Shown piece by piece: positions 47,614 through 57,308 of a stretch of DNA of 64,000 bases; position 1 is the first letter of the stretch, and every line of letters starts with the position of its first letter. Source of the stretch: Vibrio sp. 99-70-13A1. GTDB taxonomy: Bacteria; Pseudomonadota; Gammaproteobacteria; Enterobacterales; Vibrionaceae. Below the pieces are notes generated by a model, which searched no databases, had not been told where the DNA came from, and was given only the letters and a program-made list of their open reading frames with translations. The translations under genes were made by a program, and so were the position numbers. Location of the stretch: NCBI RefSeq assembly GCF_013114625.1, contig NZ_VTXD01000024.1, positions 1 to 64,000 on the forward strand. Reading direction: 5' to 3'.

Positions 47614-49212
47614 TTACTTTTCAAATCGAATATTGTCTAATTTAAAGCTCATTTTCCCTTGAGGTTCAAACACTAAAAGGTTGGTGATCATTGTTGGATC
47701 AGCCTGATTCCCACCAGCAAATCGATTGCCTCTATTTAAAATGTCGGCTATTGGAATACGTACCGTCTTCCATTCATTCATTGCTGAAAGCGGCACGGTA
47801 TAGTCACTTGTTTTCGGCCAGCCACTGTCCATCTTAACCAGTAGCTCAACCCCGTCGACCATGCTTTCAACTTTCAAATCAAAAACCAGTTCACCCGTTT
47901 CTTGCCAATGTGTCACATCTGTTACAGGAGAACGAAAATAGATATTTCCTGATCCTTCATTCTTATTCACTTGCAGCACTGTTCCACGATCTAGTTCGGT
48001 CACTTCTTGATAGTCAACAATATCCAATGGGTCATAACTTGCATAAGCCAAGCTTGCGTTAAGAGTTTCGGTAAAAATCTCCAACGTTGGTCCATCAGCA
48101 TAACTATCATCGGTTGCTAAGATCTCTGGAGCTTCGTGCCCTATTACTTGTATTGCATGTTCAGAGCGACTTGCACACCCTTTTCCTTTCCAACGATCAA
48201 CCTTACAACGGTATACCTTTACTGAATCAACTAACATTGTTTTCGGAAACAAACCTTCGTCGATGCCTTTATCATTTGCGTTTGCTGACCACGCTCCACC
48301 GACAGCTAAGTTCAATAACAAATGAAACTTTTCATCAAACGGAGCTGCTCCACTCGCATTAATGAGTTTCCCTTCTTCCGCTTCATATTGGCTGTACCAG
48401 CCCTCTTGAGTTTGAGTCGCGTAATGAATATTGTCTACATACCAACGAATTTCGCCTTCTTCCCACTCAATCGCGTATGTATGGAAGCCCTCAGTAGGGT
48501 TCACACCATTTGGCAATGTCGCGGCCTGCCCTTTATAAACATTGTCTGGCCAATTTCGTCCGTAATGTAACGTCCCATAGACCCGGCTCTCTAGATCATC
48601 ATTTTTCGCTCCTGCCACATCTGAAGGTGTGTTTAGGTTAACCGCTTCCATAATATCGATTTCGCCAGAAGCTGCCCATGTGCCATACTTATTTTCGGTT
48701 GGCAACATCCAAATTGCGGGCCACGCACCTTGCCCACCAGGTAACTTTGCTGTGATTTCATAACGGCCATATTTGGTGTCACGCTTGTCTTTTGTGCTCA
48801 GCCTCGCAGAAGTATAAGGGAGTGTCTTAGTTGCTCCGCCAATCGTACCTTCCGCATTGTCAGGCCCAGTATGACTTTGCTTCAGCGCGACAATGTGTAA
48901 AAAGCCATCTTTAACAAATGCGTTATTCTGATCATCCGTGTAGCACTGTTGCTCATTATTCCCTCCTCCCCAACAGTTCACTTCTAATGACCAATTACGT
49001 TTATTTATTTGCTCCCCTTCAAACTGGTCTTCCCACACTAATTGCCAGCCTGGACTTGAAGCAACAGACGCATGAGATAACATGATAGGTTTTTCGGTTT
49101 GAGCTAAGTCAGCACTTTCGGAAACTAGCGGTTCTATCGACGTACAGCCAGACATCAAAGCGACAGGAATCAAAGACGTTATTATCTTTACCTGATTGGT
49201 TAGATGTTGCAT
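47614..49212 (-). CDS. GH16 endo-beta-1,3-glucanase (laminarinase) lipoprotein
   Basis: Surface or periplasmic laminarinase of 532 residues. It is a lipoprotein (lipobox MSGC, Cys23). The GH16 catalytic motif GEIDIMEAVN gives Glu184, Asp186 and Glu189; the extra Met between them (ExDxxE) is typical of laminarinases. After the catalytic domain (about 50-330) comes a beta-sandwich of about 170 residues with LVFDLKVE and FKLDNIRFEK, like the ExoP-type galactose-binding-like domain found in marine glucanases. The ATG follows AAGGAG. Two operators lie upstream. Confidence 0.9.
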   Translation of the reverse strand: MQHLTNQVKIITSLIPVALMSGCTSIEPLVSESADLAQTEKPIMLSHASVASSPGWQLVWEDQFEGEQINKRNWSLEVNCWGGGNNEQQCYTDDQNNAFVKDGFLHIVALKQSHTGPDNAEGTIGGATKTLPYTSARLSTKDKRDTKYGRYEITAKLPGGQGAWPAIWMLPTENKYGTWAASGEIDIMEAVNLNTPSDVAGAKNDDLESRVYGTLHYGRNWPDNVYKGQAATLPNGVNPTEGFHTYAIEWEEGEIRWYVDNIHYATQTQEGWYSQYEAEEGKLINASGAAPFDEKFHLLLNLAVGGAWSANANDKGIDEGLFPKTMLVDSVKVYRCKVDRWKGKGCASRSEHAIQVIGHEAPEILATDDSYADGPTLEIFTETLNASLAYASYDPLDIVDYQEVTELDRGTVLQVNKNEGSGNIYFRSPVTDVTHWQETGELVFDLKVESMVDGVELLVKMDSGWPKTSDYTVPLSAMNEWKTVRIPIADILNRGNRFAGGNQADPTMITNLLVFEPQGKMSFKLDNIRFEK

Positions 49213-49384
49213 TACAACTCCTTGTATCACGACTTTCTATGTAGGCGACGCGTAATATCGGAACCCATAAAAGAAAGTCGATTAATGAATAACTCCGCGA
49301 ACATAGCCCATATGCTATGCACGCCTTTATCAAAATGAGTATATAAAAGTGCTTAGTTCAAAAAAGAGACAACGCTCACCTAAA

Positions 49385-49396
49385 GAAAGCGCTTTC
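49385..49396. promoter_or_regulatory. LacI-type operator (GH16 side)
   Basis: GAAAGCGCTTTC, 173 bases before the GH16 ATG in the 540-base divergent region between GH16 and the lacI-type gene. Confidence 0.8.
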
Positions 49397-49466
49397 TTGT
49401 TTAGTTTCACATTTTATCAAAGTTCATTGTAGATTGTGTAGGTTCCCAAGTTTTTATGACCGGAAG

Positions 49467-49502
49467 CCTGCGAATAATGACCTAACTGCCTTTATTCGCA
49501 GG
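49467..49502 (+). terminator. Orphan hairpin between the two operators
   Basis: CCTGCGAATAA and TTATTCGCAGG pair perfectly around 14 bases and, read rightwards, are followed by TTTCTGTTATTTC. No gene lies before it on this strand, so it could end a short untranslated transcript or the leader of the lacI-type gene. Confidence 0.45.
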
Positions 49503-49566
49503 TTTCTGTTATTTCAGGCTCATAACTAAGCTCAGAAAACAGATTTACTTCCGTCACAACAGAACA

Positions 49567-49578
49567 GAAAGCGCTTTC
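49567..49578. promoter_or_regulatory. LacI-type operator (regulator side)
   Basis: GAAAGCGCTTTC, 176 bases before the lacI-type start and 182 from the GH16-side copy; suggests autoregulation and possible looping. Confidence 0.8.
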
Positions 49579-49753
49579 TTGATATTTGTTCGAGTATATG
49601 AAATATTCGTTACCTTACTTTGTATGCTTAATGTTCAAATTTAGCGTTAAGCAGTTCAGAGTTTTAAATATTAATCATTGGATTACTAGGCTCTTATTGA
49701 TCACGCAGGTAATATAGCTTAGTTCATTCCTTGTAGAGATAAGGTCACTACCA

Positions 49754-50749
49754 TTGATCACCATTAAAGAAGTATCTGAACTTGCTCAAGTTTCTCAATC
49801 AACCGTCTCACGAGCATTAAATGGTCACCCTACGGTAAAGGAAACCAATCGCGAAAAAGTATTCAAAGCTATTGAGCAACTGGGTTACAAGCCTAACGCG
49901 TTTGCACAAGCTCTAGCCTCCAGCCGTTCAAATAGTATTGGCATGCTAGTTGGTTCACTTGATGGACCTTTCTATGGACCATTAATGCATACAGCTGAAG
50001 ATACCGTTCGCCAGAACAATATTCACTTGATCGTTACAAGTGGCCAGGAATCACGTACTAAAGAGCTCGACTCTATCCAGTTTTTACAATCTAAACTTGT
50101 GGATGGTCTCATTGTGCACTCAGACAAGCTCAGTGATGACGAACTGATCAAAATTGCAAAAGACAGTGAAACAATGATTATTCTCAACCGTTTTATTCCT
50201 GAGATTTCTGAACGCTGTATCTACATTGATAATGAGCTTGGTGGCTACCTTGCAACTAAGCACTTACTTGAAAATGGGCATAAAAAAGTCGCTTGTATTA
50301 CAGGTCAGTTAAGCAAAGTTGATAGCCGAGATCGCTTTCAAGGATATCGAAATGCATTATCAGAATTTGGAATTGAATACAACGCTGGGCTATTTGTTGA
50401 AGGGCGCTTTGATCATCAAGGAAACCATGACGCAGCTCGACGTTTACTCGACCGAGATCCTGAGATCACCGCTATTTTCTGTCAAAACGACAACATCGCA
50501 CTTGCTGTATATGATGTAGCAGCGGAACGAAACTTAGTGATTGGCCAAGACCTCTCGGTTGTAGGTTTCGACAACGATACTCATAGCCAACATATTCGCC
50601 CTCGATTATCGACAGTCGATTTTCCAGTCCACGAGATGGGAGAAGAAGCTGCAAAAGGTGTTTTATCGTTAATTAATAAACGCGACTACCCATTAAAGCA
50701 CAAACTTACACCGACATTGATTGTAAGAGAATCCGTGGCTAAGCTTTAA
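49754..50749 (+). CDS. LacI-family repressor of the beta-glucan locus
   Basis: A 331-residue LacI/GalR protein: N-terminal helix-turn-helix (IKEVSELAQVSQSTVSRAL) and hinge helix (PNAFAQALASSRS), then a sugar-binding core starting IGMLVGSLDGPFYGP, with the conserved AIFCQNDNIALAVYD and SVVGFDND segments. It lies in the middle of ten palindromes of the LacI type (central CG), so it is their likely binder. The best start is TTG with AAGG about ten bases upstream; no in-frame ATG precedes the domain. The inducer is probably a short beta-1,3-glucan or glucose disaccharide. Confidence 0.92.
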   Translation: MITIKEVSELAQVSQSTVSRALNGHPTVKETNREKVFKAIEQLGYKPNAFAQALASSRSNSIGMLVGSLDGPFYGPLMHTAEDTVRQNNIHLIVTSGQESRTKELDSIQFLQSKLVDGLIVHSDKLSDDELIKIAKDSETMIILNRFIPEISERCIYIDNELGGYLATKHLLENGHKKVACITGQLSKVDSRDRFQGYRNALSEFGIEYNAGLFVEGRFDHQGNHDAARRLLDRDPEITAIFCQNDNIALAVYDVAAERNLVIGQDLSVVGFDNDTHSQHIRPRLSTVDFPVHEMGEEAAKGVLSLINKRDYPLKHKLTPTLIVRESVAKL

Positions 50750-50790
50750 ATTTCGAAAATCAAACACTCCATTTTTACAATAAAAAGAAA

Positions 50791-50816
50791 AGGCTCTAAG
50801 TATTCACTTAGAGCCT
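50791..50816. terminator. Bidirectional terminator
   Basis: AGGCTCTAAG and CTTAGAGCCT pair around TATTCA, flanked by A-runs on the left and T-runs on the right, so it serves both the lacI-type gene and the convergent phosphorylase gene. Confidence 0.9.
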
Positions 50817-50839
50817 TTTTATTTCATTTCAAATTAGAA

Positions 50840-53800
50840 TTAAAGTAATTGGTGCTTTGACAACACGACGACCACTTTCTCAATGAGCCCAGTACGAGTA
50901 AAGAGTTGTAAAGCCACTTCTTGATTTAGCTTTAACGATGCAAACGCCTCACTTGTTCCGTCTTTAAAGTGAATTTCAATGCCCTGTGTTAGTTCATCAT
51001 TGAGTTGATAAATAAACGGTACCTGACAGTAAGTAAAAGCCAGTTGTCCAGCTTGAACAATAAAGCTTTGCATTTGTCCTTCAATATTTTGGCAGTCAAA
51101 TGTCGCCGCTTTTTGTAAGAACTCTTTAGGACTAAGAAGTGATGGATTAATTATAATTTTCCCATCGACAACCTCTAGACCTAGCTCTCCAAAGCGGGTA
51201 ATCACTTCTTCCTTAACTTGTCCGGTCATACCTGGCTGCTGTGCTCCAGAGTGCTTTGGCGTATGAGAATATGGATCCGTCGGAAACGCACCGTAGTTTT
51301 CAGGCGTTTTGTTGAAGCCAATACCTGCTCGAACTTTGTAATAGTAATCCGCTAGTTTAAGAGTTTCCTTACTATTGGAGTCCATACTCCAAGCGTGCTG
51401 ATAGTTTTCTTGCACAGCTAGCAGCAACTTAGAAACCATATGCCAATAGATACAGCCTAAACCTTCATAACCAAACATAGTCCCCGAACGACCAGTAAAG
51501 GCTTTATGATTAAATACACGCTCATACAAATTAGATACATGACAAAATTCATCATCACTAATTGACGAATAGTCGGCTTTGATTTCATCAACAGCAGCCT
51601 GAAGGAAACCTCGATTCTCGAAACTCGAATTGAAGTGATATTCACCTTTACTGTCTTTGTTGACTAACCTGTAGTCTTTAGCTGAGTCCATCATGCTTAA
51701 CAATTTGCTCTGCTCGATGTCTCTAACACTCAAACGGTTTTTTCCCATAAAAGATACGAGTTCCCGATCAGGGTAAAGCATAAAACTATTTTGATCAGAG
51801 CGATACATGTCACTGGCAAACAATTTATCCAGCAACTTGACCGCTTGTTTAGGTGATAATAGACCCGAACTTAGTGCCGCAACCTGCCCTTCAAGCATAG
51901 GGTACAGCTCTTCAACCATTAAGCTCTCACCAGAACAACTCAAGATGTTATACGCATTGTACAAGCCGTCTTCACGCAAGTTATTTGCGATCGTCGAATC
52001 CAGAACTTTTAAGCTAGAGCTCATCAATTGAACAATTGTCTCTTTCTCAACTTTCGTTTTCCCTGAGAACCCATTTACTCTATAAACTCGTTCACGGTAA
52101 TTTGCCGCCGATTTAGCCAACTTAGTCAGCATTGCTTTTCGAGTTTGACGTGTTACCGTTCCTTGACGAATCTCTGTATTTGCCTCAGAAAAGATCCGTG
52201 TAACAGAAGACATCCATTCAAAGACTTCTTTCGAAATATTGTATGACGATGGTGATTTCTCTAACAGGCGTTGCATAAATGCAACATAACGACGCATATA
52301 ATACAAGGTAACCATAGACAGTCCGTTGCCAACGATAGCGTTATTTGCATCATTCCACTCAGGGCGTTGTGTATTAAGCCAAATACCACCATCAAGAACT
52401 AAGTTACTCAGCTTAGCCAATAAAGGGACGAGTATCTTTTCCATTAGATTAACCATATAAACTTCTTGGTCACCCGTCATCAGCAAGCGACCGTCACTCC
52501 CTAAGCTTTTAACGCGTTGCTCAGTCAAATCCTGCAATTCTTGGTTAAACTCTACGGTATCTTTCGGGTTATCAAAGAGTCCTTTAACTCCACAAAGTTC
52601 ATAAGGTACGTTTGCGTAACTAAAGATGTCACTTTCTAGTAATTCAATAAGATCGTTTTGCTCAAACTTTTCAGCTAATTCAAGAAACTTCAATAGATAA
52701 ATAATTTGATGATCGCCCCAGTAGCCAATATTGCTCCAGGGGTCATCAGCCTCTAGTAGTTCCCAATCTACACCATCTTTCGTGATTCGATACGGATTAT
52801 AGCCATCCACAGTTGAGGCATTAACGAACTTAGAGATGAATGATTTGATATAGCCCGGATAGCTCAACGCCATAGCTTCCCAGTTTTGGAAAATATCACG
52901 CCAGTTACCTTGGTAAGAGAGCAAGCGCTCACCCTTGTCATCTTTAAGTTTGATCTCGTAGTGGTTCCAAGGTCGACTAGGGTCACCATGACGACGACCA
53001 AAAGTAAGCGGCAGATATTCGTAACTCAATCGAACTAACTGTAAATCCCCTGTCTCTTTAGCGCGAGAGACTAATTCTGCATGAGTAAAGGTATCTGCTA
53101 ACTGTCTGAAAAATTCCTGATGACGACCAGCAACCTGAGAATTTGCATTTTCCATGGTTTTAACTACATCAGTTTTTTCTAGTATGTAGCCATTTTCAAA
53201 AACTCCACCACGCATGTTATTGAACAGGACATTGGCATAATGGTGCACACTGGTATTCTCTTCAGCCGTTACTTGCCAAGCATCGGCACCAGACATTAGG
53301 GTGATCAACTCATTTTGATTTTCTGCAATGCTCTTCTCTAAATTAAGAGCTAGAGCTGCAGGAGAGGAAAGTTCGAGTTGAAGCTGACAGATATCTGAAT
53401 GAGTCTTGTCTATATCCGCAACAATCGACCAAACTTTGGTTTGGTGAGCTCGAAGTGTAAGCAATTTGTGAACCAAATAGCTTCCTCTAACCCCTTTAGT
53501 CAAAGGCTCACTTTCAATAGGTCGTCCTTTTCGAAATGCATTAACTTGAGCACTCGTCAGTAAAATCTGGCTAGTTTCTGTTTCTAAGCTGAACACTGTC
53601 GTCGCAAGCAATGATTCAGCAGGGTCAGCTCTATCACTCAACTTGGCATACATGCTGAAAAGTGCTAATGAACTATCATCAACTTGTTCATTCCACTTGT
53701 ACGCATCAACTAATGCACTTCTTGTTTGAAGTGCTGATAGCGGAGCGCCTGAAGGAAGTAAATTTTGTAAGCCATCTAGTGCTTCAACTTTACGCTCGAA

Positions 53801-54283
53801 GTTCGCGAGATTGGTCAGCTTTGAACGACGAATAAATCCGTATTTTTCACTCGTATTCCAGCTGTATTGGAACTGCAGTTGCAAAGTATGGTTTATTTCT
53901 TCAAATACGATTTTGTCTCCAATCGTATTTTTGTAAAGATTACGTTCAACATCAAAAATACCATCATGGAATATATTAAAAGGTTCCCAAAGTACAACCT
54001 TGTCACAATGTTCAACACGGAAGATGGATTTTGAACCTGTGTTTTCCGCATTTTCATGAATATGGTCAACAGACTTGTAAGGAAAAAGAGCATTTTCCGG
54101 ACGAATGCGCCCTGCAGAAAGGCTGCCTGTCGATGAAATAAATAACCAGTGATCGCTCGACGATACAACGCTAATGAAGAATGGTGTCATTTGGTCAACA
54201 TTAGATATTTGGTAGTAACGCTCACCATCTAAATCAACGAACTTGCCATCGACCTCTGGTGTTAATTTATAGTCTTGTTTCAT
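50840..54283 (-). CDS. Beta-1,3-glucan phosphorylase (GH149/GH161-type)
   Basis: A very large (about 1147-residue) cytoplasmic protein related to cellobiose-phosphorylase-type enzymes. The N-terminal beta-sandwich region contains SAGRIRPENALFPYKSVD. The likely catalytic Asp lies in PEWNDANNAIVGNGLSM, a motif of inverting phosphorylases of the GH94/GH149/GH161 group; size and motif favour GH149 or GH161, which act on beta-1,3-oligoglucans and release glucose 1-phosphate. No signal peptide. It is the last gene after the importer genes and has its own operator 35 bases upstream. I prefer the ATG at codon 10 (MKQDYK), preceded by TGGAA. Confidence 0.8.
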   Translation of the reverse strand: MKQDYKLTPEVDGKFVDLDGERYYQISNVDQMTPFFISVVSSSDHWLFISSTGSLSAGRIRPENALFPYKSVDHIHENAENTGSKSIFRVEHCDKVVLWEPFNIFHDGIFDVERNLYKNTIGDKIVFEEINHTLQLQFQYSWNTSEKYGFIRRSKLTNLANFERKVEALDGLQNLLPSGAPLSALQTRSALVDAYKWNEQVDDSSLALFSMYAKLSDRADPAESLLATTVFSLETETSQILLTSAQVNAFRKGRPIESEPLTKGVRGSYLVHKLLTLRAHQTKVWSIVADIDKTHSDICQLQLELSSPAALALNLEKSIAENQNELITLMSGADAWQVTAEENTSVHHYANVLFNNMRGGVFENGYILEKTDVVKTMENANSQVAGRHQEFFRQLADTFTHAELVSRAKETGDLQLVRLSYEYLPLTFGRRHGDPSRPWNHYEIKLKDDKGERLLSYQGNWRDIFQNWEAMALSYPGYIKSFISKFVNASTVDGYNPYRITKDGVDWELLEADDPWSNIGYWGDHQIIYLLKFLELAEKFEQNDLIELLESDIFSYANVPYELCGVKGLFDNPKDTVEFNQELQDLTEQRVKSLGSDGRLLMTGDQEVYMVNLMEKILVPLLAKLSNLVLDGGIWLNTQRPEWNDANNAIVGNGLSMVTLYYMRRYVAFMQRLLEKSPSSYNISKEVFEWMSSVTRIFSEANTEIRQGTVTRQTRKAMLTKLAKSAANYRERVYRVNGFSGKTKVEKETIVQLMSSSLKVLDSTIANNLREDGLYNAYNILSCSGESLMVEELYPMLEGQVAALSSGLLSPKQAVKLLDKLFASDMYRSDQNSFMLYPDRELVSFMGKNRLSVRDIEQSKLLSMMDSAKDYRLVNKDSKGEYHFNSSFENRGFLQAAVDEIKADYSSISDDEFCHVSNLYERVFNHKAFTGRSGTMFGYEGLGCIYWHMVSKLLLAVQENYQHAWSMDSNSKETLKLADYYYKVRAGIGFNKTPENYGAFPTDPYSHTPKHSGAQQPGMTGQVKEEVITRFGELGLEVVDGKIIINPSLLSPKEFLQKAATFDCQNIEGQMQSFIVQAGQLAFTYCQVPFIYQLNDELTQGIEIHFKDGTSEAFASLKLNQEVALQLFTRTGLIEKVVVVLSKHQLL

Positions 54284-54317
54284 ATTAAAATTCCAAAAAT
54301 TCTTACACATAATTTTT

Positions 54318-54329
54318 GAAAGCGCTTTC
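54318..54329. promoter_or_regulatory. LacI-type operator before the phosphorylase
   Basis: GAAAGCGCTTTC between the importer ATPase stop and the phosphorylase start, implying an internal regulated promoter. Confidence 0.78.
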
Positions 54330-54357
54330 TTTTACGCTTCAAAAAAGGATTAAAGGT

Positions 54358-55347
54358 TTACAAGTGATGACAACGAGCAAAATGCTCTTCTGCAATTTGA
54401 GTCGGTTCTGGGATTGACTGTGTGCAAAGCGTATCGGCTTTCATACAACGGCTGGCGAAAGGGCAACCTACGCTACTTGGCTTCCAAGAAGGGATATCGC
54501 CCTTTTTCACGTTCATGTCACGCTTTCCCGATTTACCGACTTCTGGCACAGCTGAAAGTAACAGCTGAGAATACGGGTGCTGCGGATTCTGAGTGACATT
54601 ATCGCTATTGCCCCATTCAACCATGTGTCCGACGTACATAACTGCCGTTTTCTCGGCAAAATAACGCGCTGTAGCGATGTCATGAGTGATGTACATAAAC
54701 GAAATGCCGTGCTTATCTTTCAAGTCAGCCATTAAGTTTAGAATTCCTAATCGCACAGACACATCAAGCATAGAGATCGGTTCATCAGCCAAGATAACTT
54801 CAGGACTCACAGCAATTGCACGTGCAATTGCGACACGTTGTCGTTGCCCACCACTCAGTTCGTGCGGGTATTTCTCCGCAGTCTCTTTAACTGGTGTAAG
54901 CCCAACCATCTCAAGCAATTCATAAACAAGGTTTGGAATCGCTTCTTTTTCTGCTCGTTTATGGATCAGTAATGGCCGTGCAATATGGTGGTAAATCGTG
55001 TGTACAGGGTTCAGCGAGCCAAACGGGTCTTGAAAAATCATTTGCACTTGGCGTGCATATTCAAGCTCGCCATATTTTGCAATGTAGTCAGACAGTGGCT
55101 CACCTTTAAATTCGATATCACCCGCAGTCTTATCGTAAATTCGAGTAAGAATTCGAGCTCCGGTGCTTTTCCCAGATCCAGATTCACCAACAATCGCTAA
55201 TGCTTCTCCTTTGCGGAGATCAAATGAAACATCATTTACCGCTCGCATCATGTTGCTTTTCACTGACTGACCTAGTGGGAAATCTTTTACCAAGTTCTTA
55301 ACTGATAAGATAACTTTGCTTTTATCAACGTTCTTTAAAGTATTCAT
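54358..55347 (-). CDS. ABC importer ATPase (OppF/DppF-like)
   Basis: Second ATPase of an oligopeptide-type ABC importer: Walker A GESGSGKST, Q-loop MIFQDPFGSLNP, signature LSGGQRQRVAIARA, Walker B VILADEPISMLD, and a cysteine-containing C-terminal extension (CPFASRCMKADTLC) typical of Opp/Dpp ATPases, which often carries an iron-sulfur cluster. Located after the OppD-like gene with a 10-base gap. In Vibrio, importers of this class also carry chitobiose and cellobiose, so a beta-glucan oligosaccharide substrate fits. Confidence 0.93.
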   Translation of the reverse strand: MNTLKNVDKSKVILSVKNLVKDFPLGQSVKSNMMRAVNDVSFDLRKGEALAIVGESGSGKSTGARILTRIYDKTAGDIEFKGEPLSDYIAKYGELEYARQVQMIFQDPFGSLNPVHTIYHHIARPLLIHKRAEKEAIPNLVYELLEMVGLTPVKETAEKYPHELSGGQRQRVAIARAIAVSPEVILADEPISMLDVSVRLGILNLMADLKDKHGISFMYITHDIATARYFAEKTAVMYVGHMVEWGNSDNVTQNPQHPYSQLLLSAVPEVGKSGKRDMNVKKGDIPSWKPSSVGCPFASRCMKADTLCTQSIPEPTQIAEEHFARCHHL

Positions 55348-55357
55348 AATCTTTCGC

Positions 55358-56311
55358 TCAAACTAGGTGACAAGATACATTATGCCCAGTCGTAACTGTG
55401 CCCAAACGAGGTTCATTTTTAATACACATTGAAATGCATTCACCACATCTTTCCTGGAAGTTACATCCCTGAGGTGTATCCAGAAGGTTGACAGGATTTC
55501 CAGGAATTCCGTACAAGCGCTCTTTTGGCCCGTGGATAGTCGGGAATGAAGAGATTAGCCCTTTTGTATAAGGATGCTTAGGTTCACTAAATACCTTTTT
55601 AGCATCGCCTAATTCAATCAGGTTACCCGCATACATCACGCCAATTCGGTCTGCAATTTCGCCCATCAGACTTAAGTCGTGGCTAATAAACAGAATAGAG
55701 AAACCAAACTTACTCTTAAGCTCATATAGCTCATTCAAGATTTCACGTTCAACAACCACATCAAGTGCCGTGGTTGGCTCGTCCATGATGATCAGTTGAG
55801 GTTCCAGCGCCAAAGCAATCGCGATAACAACACGCTGACGCATTCCTCCACTCAGTTGATGGGGAAAGCTCGACATTCTATCGCCATGAATTCCAACCGT
55901 TCCTAAGAGCTCAACCGCACGCTCGTGAGCCTTCTTATAAGGTATTTTCTTATGCGCTAGAATAACGTCCGTTAGCTGCTCACCGATGGTAATAACAGGG
56001 TTAAGTGAGTTCATCGCACTTTGAAAAACAATAGATACGTCATTCCAGCGGAAATCACGTAGCTGCTTGTTGCTCATTTTTAATACGTCCTGCCCTTTGT
56101 AAAGTATCTCGCCTTCGGAGATGAGAGCCGGCGCTTTATGTAAGCGTGATATAGCAAAAGCTAATGTACTTTTACCGCAACCAGACTCACCGGCAATACC
56201 GAGCGTTTCACCGGGAGCAATGGAAATACTAACGTCGTTAACGGCTCTCGCTACGCCATTAGGAGAAACGTAATCGACACACAGGTTGTTAATTTCTAGT
56301 AGATTGCTCAT
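55358..56311 (-). CDS. ABC importer ATPase (OppD/DppD-like)
   Basis: First ATPase of the importer: Walker A GESGCGKST, Q-loop IVFQSAMNSLNP, signature LSGGMRQRVVIAIA, Walker B LIIMDEPTTALD, H-loop LFISHDLS, and the C-terminal cysteine motif CNFQERCGECISMC. The ATG shares one base with the stop of the permease gene before it (TAATG), so translation is coupled. Confidence 0.93.
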   Translation of the reverse strand: MSNLLEINNLCVDYVSPNGVARAVNDVSISIAPGETLGIAGESGCGKSTLAFAISRLHKAPALISEGEILYKGQDVLKMSNKQLRDFRWNDVSIVFQSAMNSLNPVITIGEQLTDVILAHKKIPYKKAHERAVELLGTVGIHGDRMSSFPHQLSGGMRQRVVIAIALALEPQLIIMDEPTTALDVVVEREILNELYELKSKFGFSILFISHDLSLMGEIADRIGVMYAGNLIELGDAKKVFSEPKHPYTKGLISSFPTIHGPKERLYGIPGNPVNLLDTPQGCNFQERCGECISMCIKNEPRLGTVTTGHNVSCHLV

Positions 56312-57300
56312 TATAGACCTCGGCGCTTATCTGCTTCTTTTTTAAGTTTGTGCCACAGTTTAATGTGTGGACCAGTACGTAACTTAGGGTTGCTCACTTG
56401 GTCAATAGACATGTTAATCAATGCAAGTCCACCACCAGTAATCGCTAACGCTAATGCAGGAACCAACATTTCCCACCACGCACCGGTATATAACGACGAA
56501 GAGGTCTGTGCCCAATACAACATAGAACCCCAGCTCACTTCGGTAGCATCACCTAAACCTAAAATACCTAGACCAGCTTCAGAGCCCATTGCGTAGATCA
56601 CAGTGCCTAGGAAGCCACCAAAAACAATAGAAACTAAGTTCGGAAGTATTTCGACCAAAATAATGCGGACTTTTGACTCCCCCATAACCTCTGCTGAAAT
56701 AATGAATTCTTTACTTCGAATCGCCATAGTCTGCGCACGAATCACCCTCGCCCCCCAAGGCCAGGAGGTTACCCCTAACAACACAGTAATGACTAATGAG
56801 CCCACTTGACCTAAGAATGCGGCGAGAACAATCAGCAAAGGTAACTGAGGAAATACGAGAAATACGTTAGTAATGAAATTCAAGCGTTCATCTATCTTTC
56901 CACCAAAGTAACCAGAAGAGACTCCAACAAGAACCGCGATGGTCATTGCAATGACACCAGCAGAAATCGCAACAGCAAGTGACTTTCTTGCTCCAAAAAG
57001 GACTTGACTATACACATCTCTCCCGCTACGAGTGCTACCCATAATATGTTCAGCATTTGGTGCTACATGCGGACGCGCAACCCGTTTTTCTGGGTTATGA
57101 GTCGACAACACAGGCGCAAATAACGCTCCAACTAAAACAATTGTGAGTAAAAATGTACCAATGATTGCGGGCGGATTACCGTAGAAAAATGCATAAGATT
57201 TACCCAGAGTTTTCTTCATGTTTTTCCACGACCATTTCGGCTCACGAGCCGGAATATTCGGTCGATTCGAAACATTTTGAGTGTCAATTAAGTTATCCAT
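56311..57300 (-). CDS. ABC importer permease (OppC/DppC-like)
   Basis: Inner-membrane permease with a cytoplasmic N-terminal tail, a first helix (IIGTFLLTIVLVGALFAPV), the OppC-type SG-DVYSQVLFGARKSL segment and an EAA-like loop (GESKVRIILVEILPN). The frame opens four codons earlier at TTG; I chose the ATG six bases after GAGG, eight bases after the stop of the preceding permease gene. Confidence 0.92.
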   Translation of the reverse strand: MDNLIDTQNVSNRPNIPAREPKWSWKNMKKTLGKSYAFFYGNPPAIIGTFLLTIVLVGALFAPVLSTHNPEKRVARPHVAPNAEHIMGSTRSGRDVYSQVLFGARKSLAVAISAGVIAMTIAVLVGVSSGYFGGKIDERLNFITNVFLVFPQLPLLIVLAAFLGQVGSLVITVLLGVTSWPWGARVIRAQTMAIRSKEFIISAEVMGESKVRIILVEILPNLVSIVFGGFLGTVIYAMGSEAGLGILGLGDATEVSWGSMLYWAQTSSSLYTGAWWEMLVPALALAITGGGLALINMSIDQVSNPKLRTGPHIKLWHKLKKEADKRRGL

Positions 57301-57308
57301 GATGCGCC

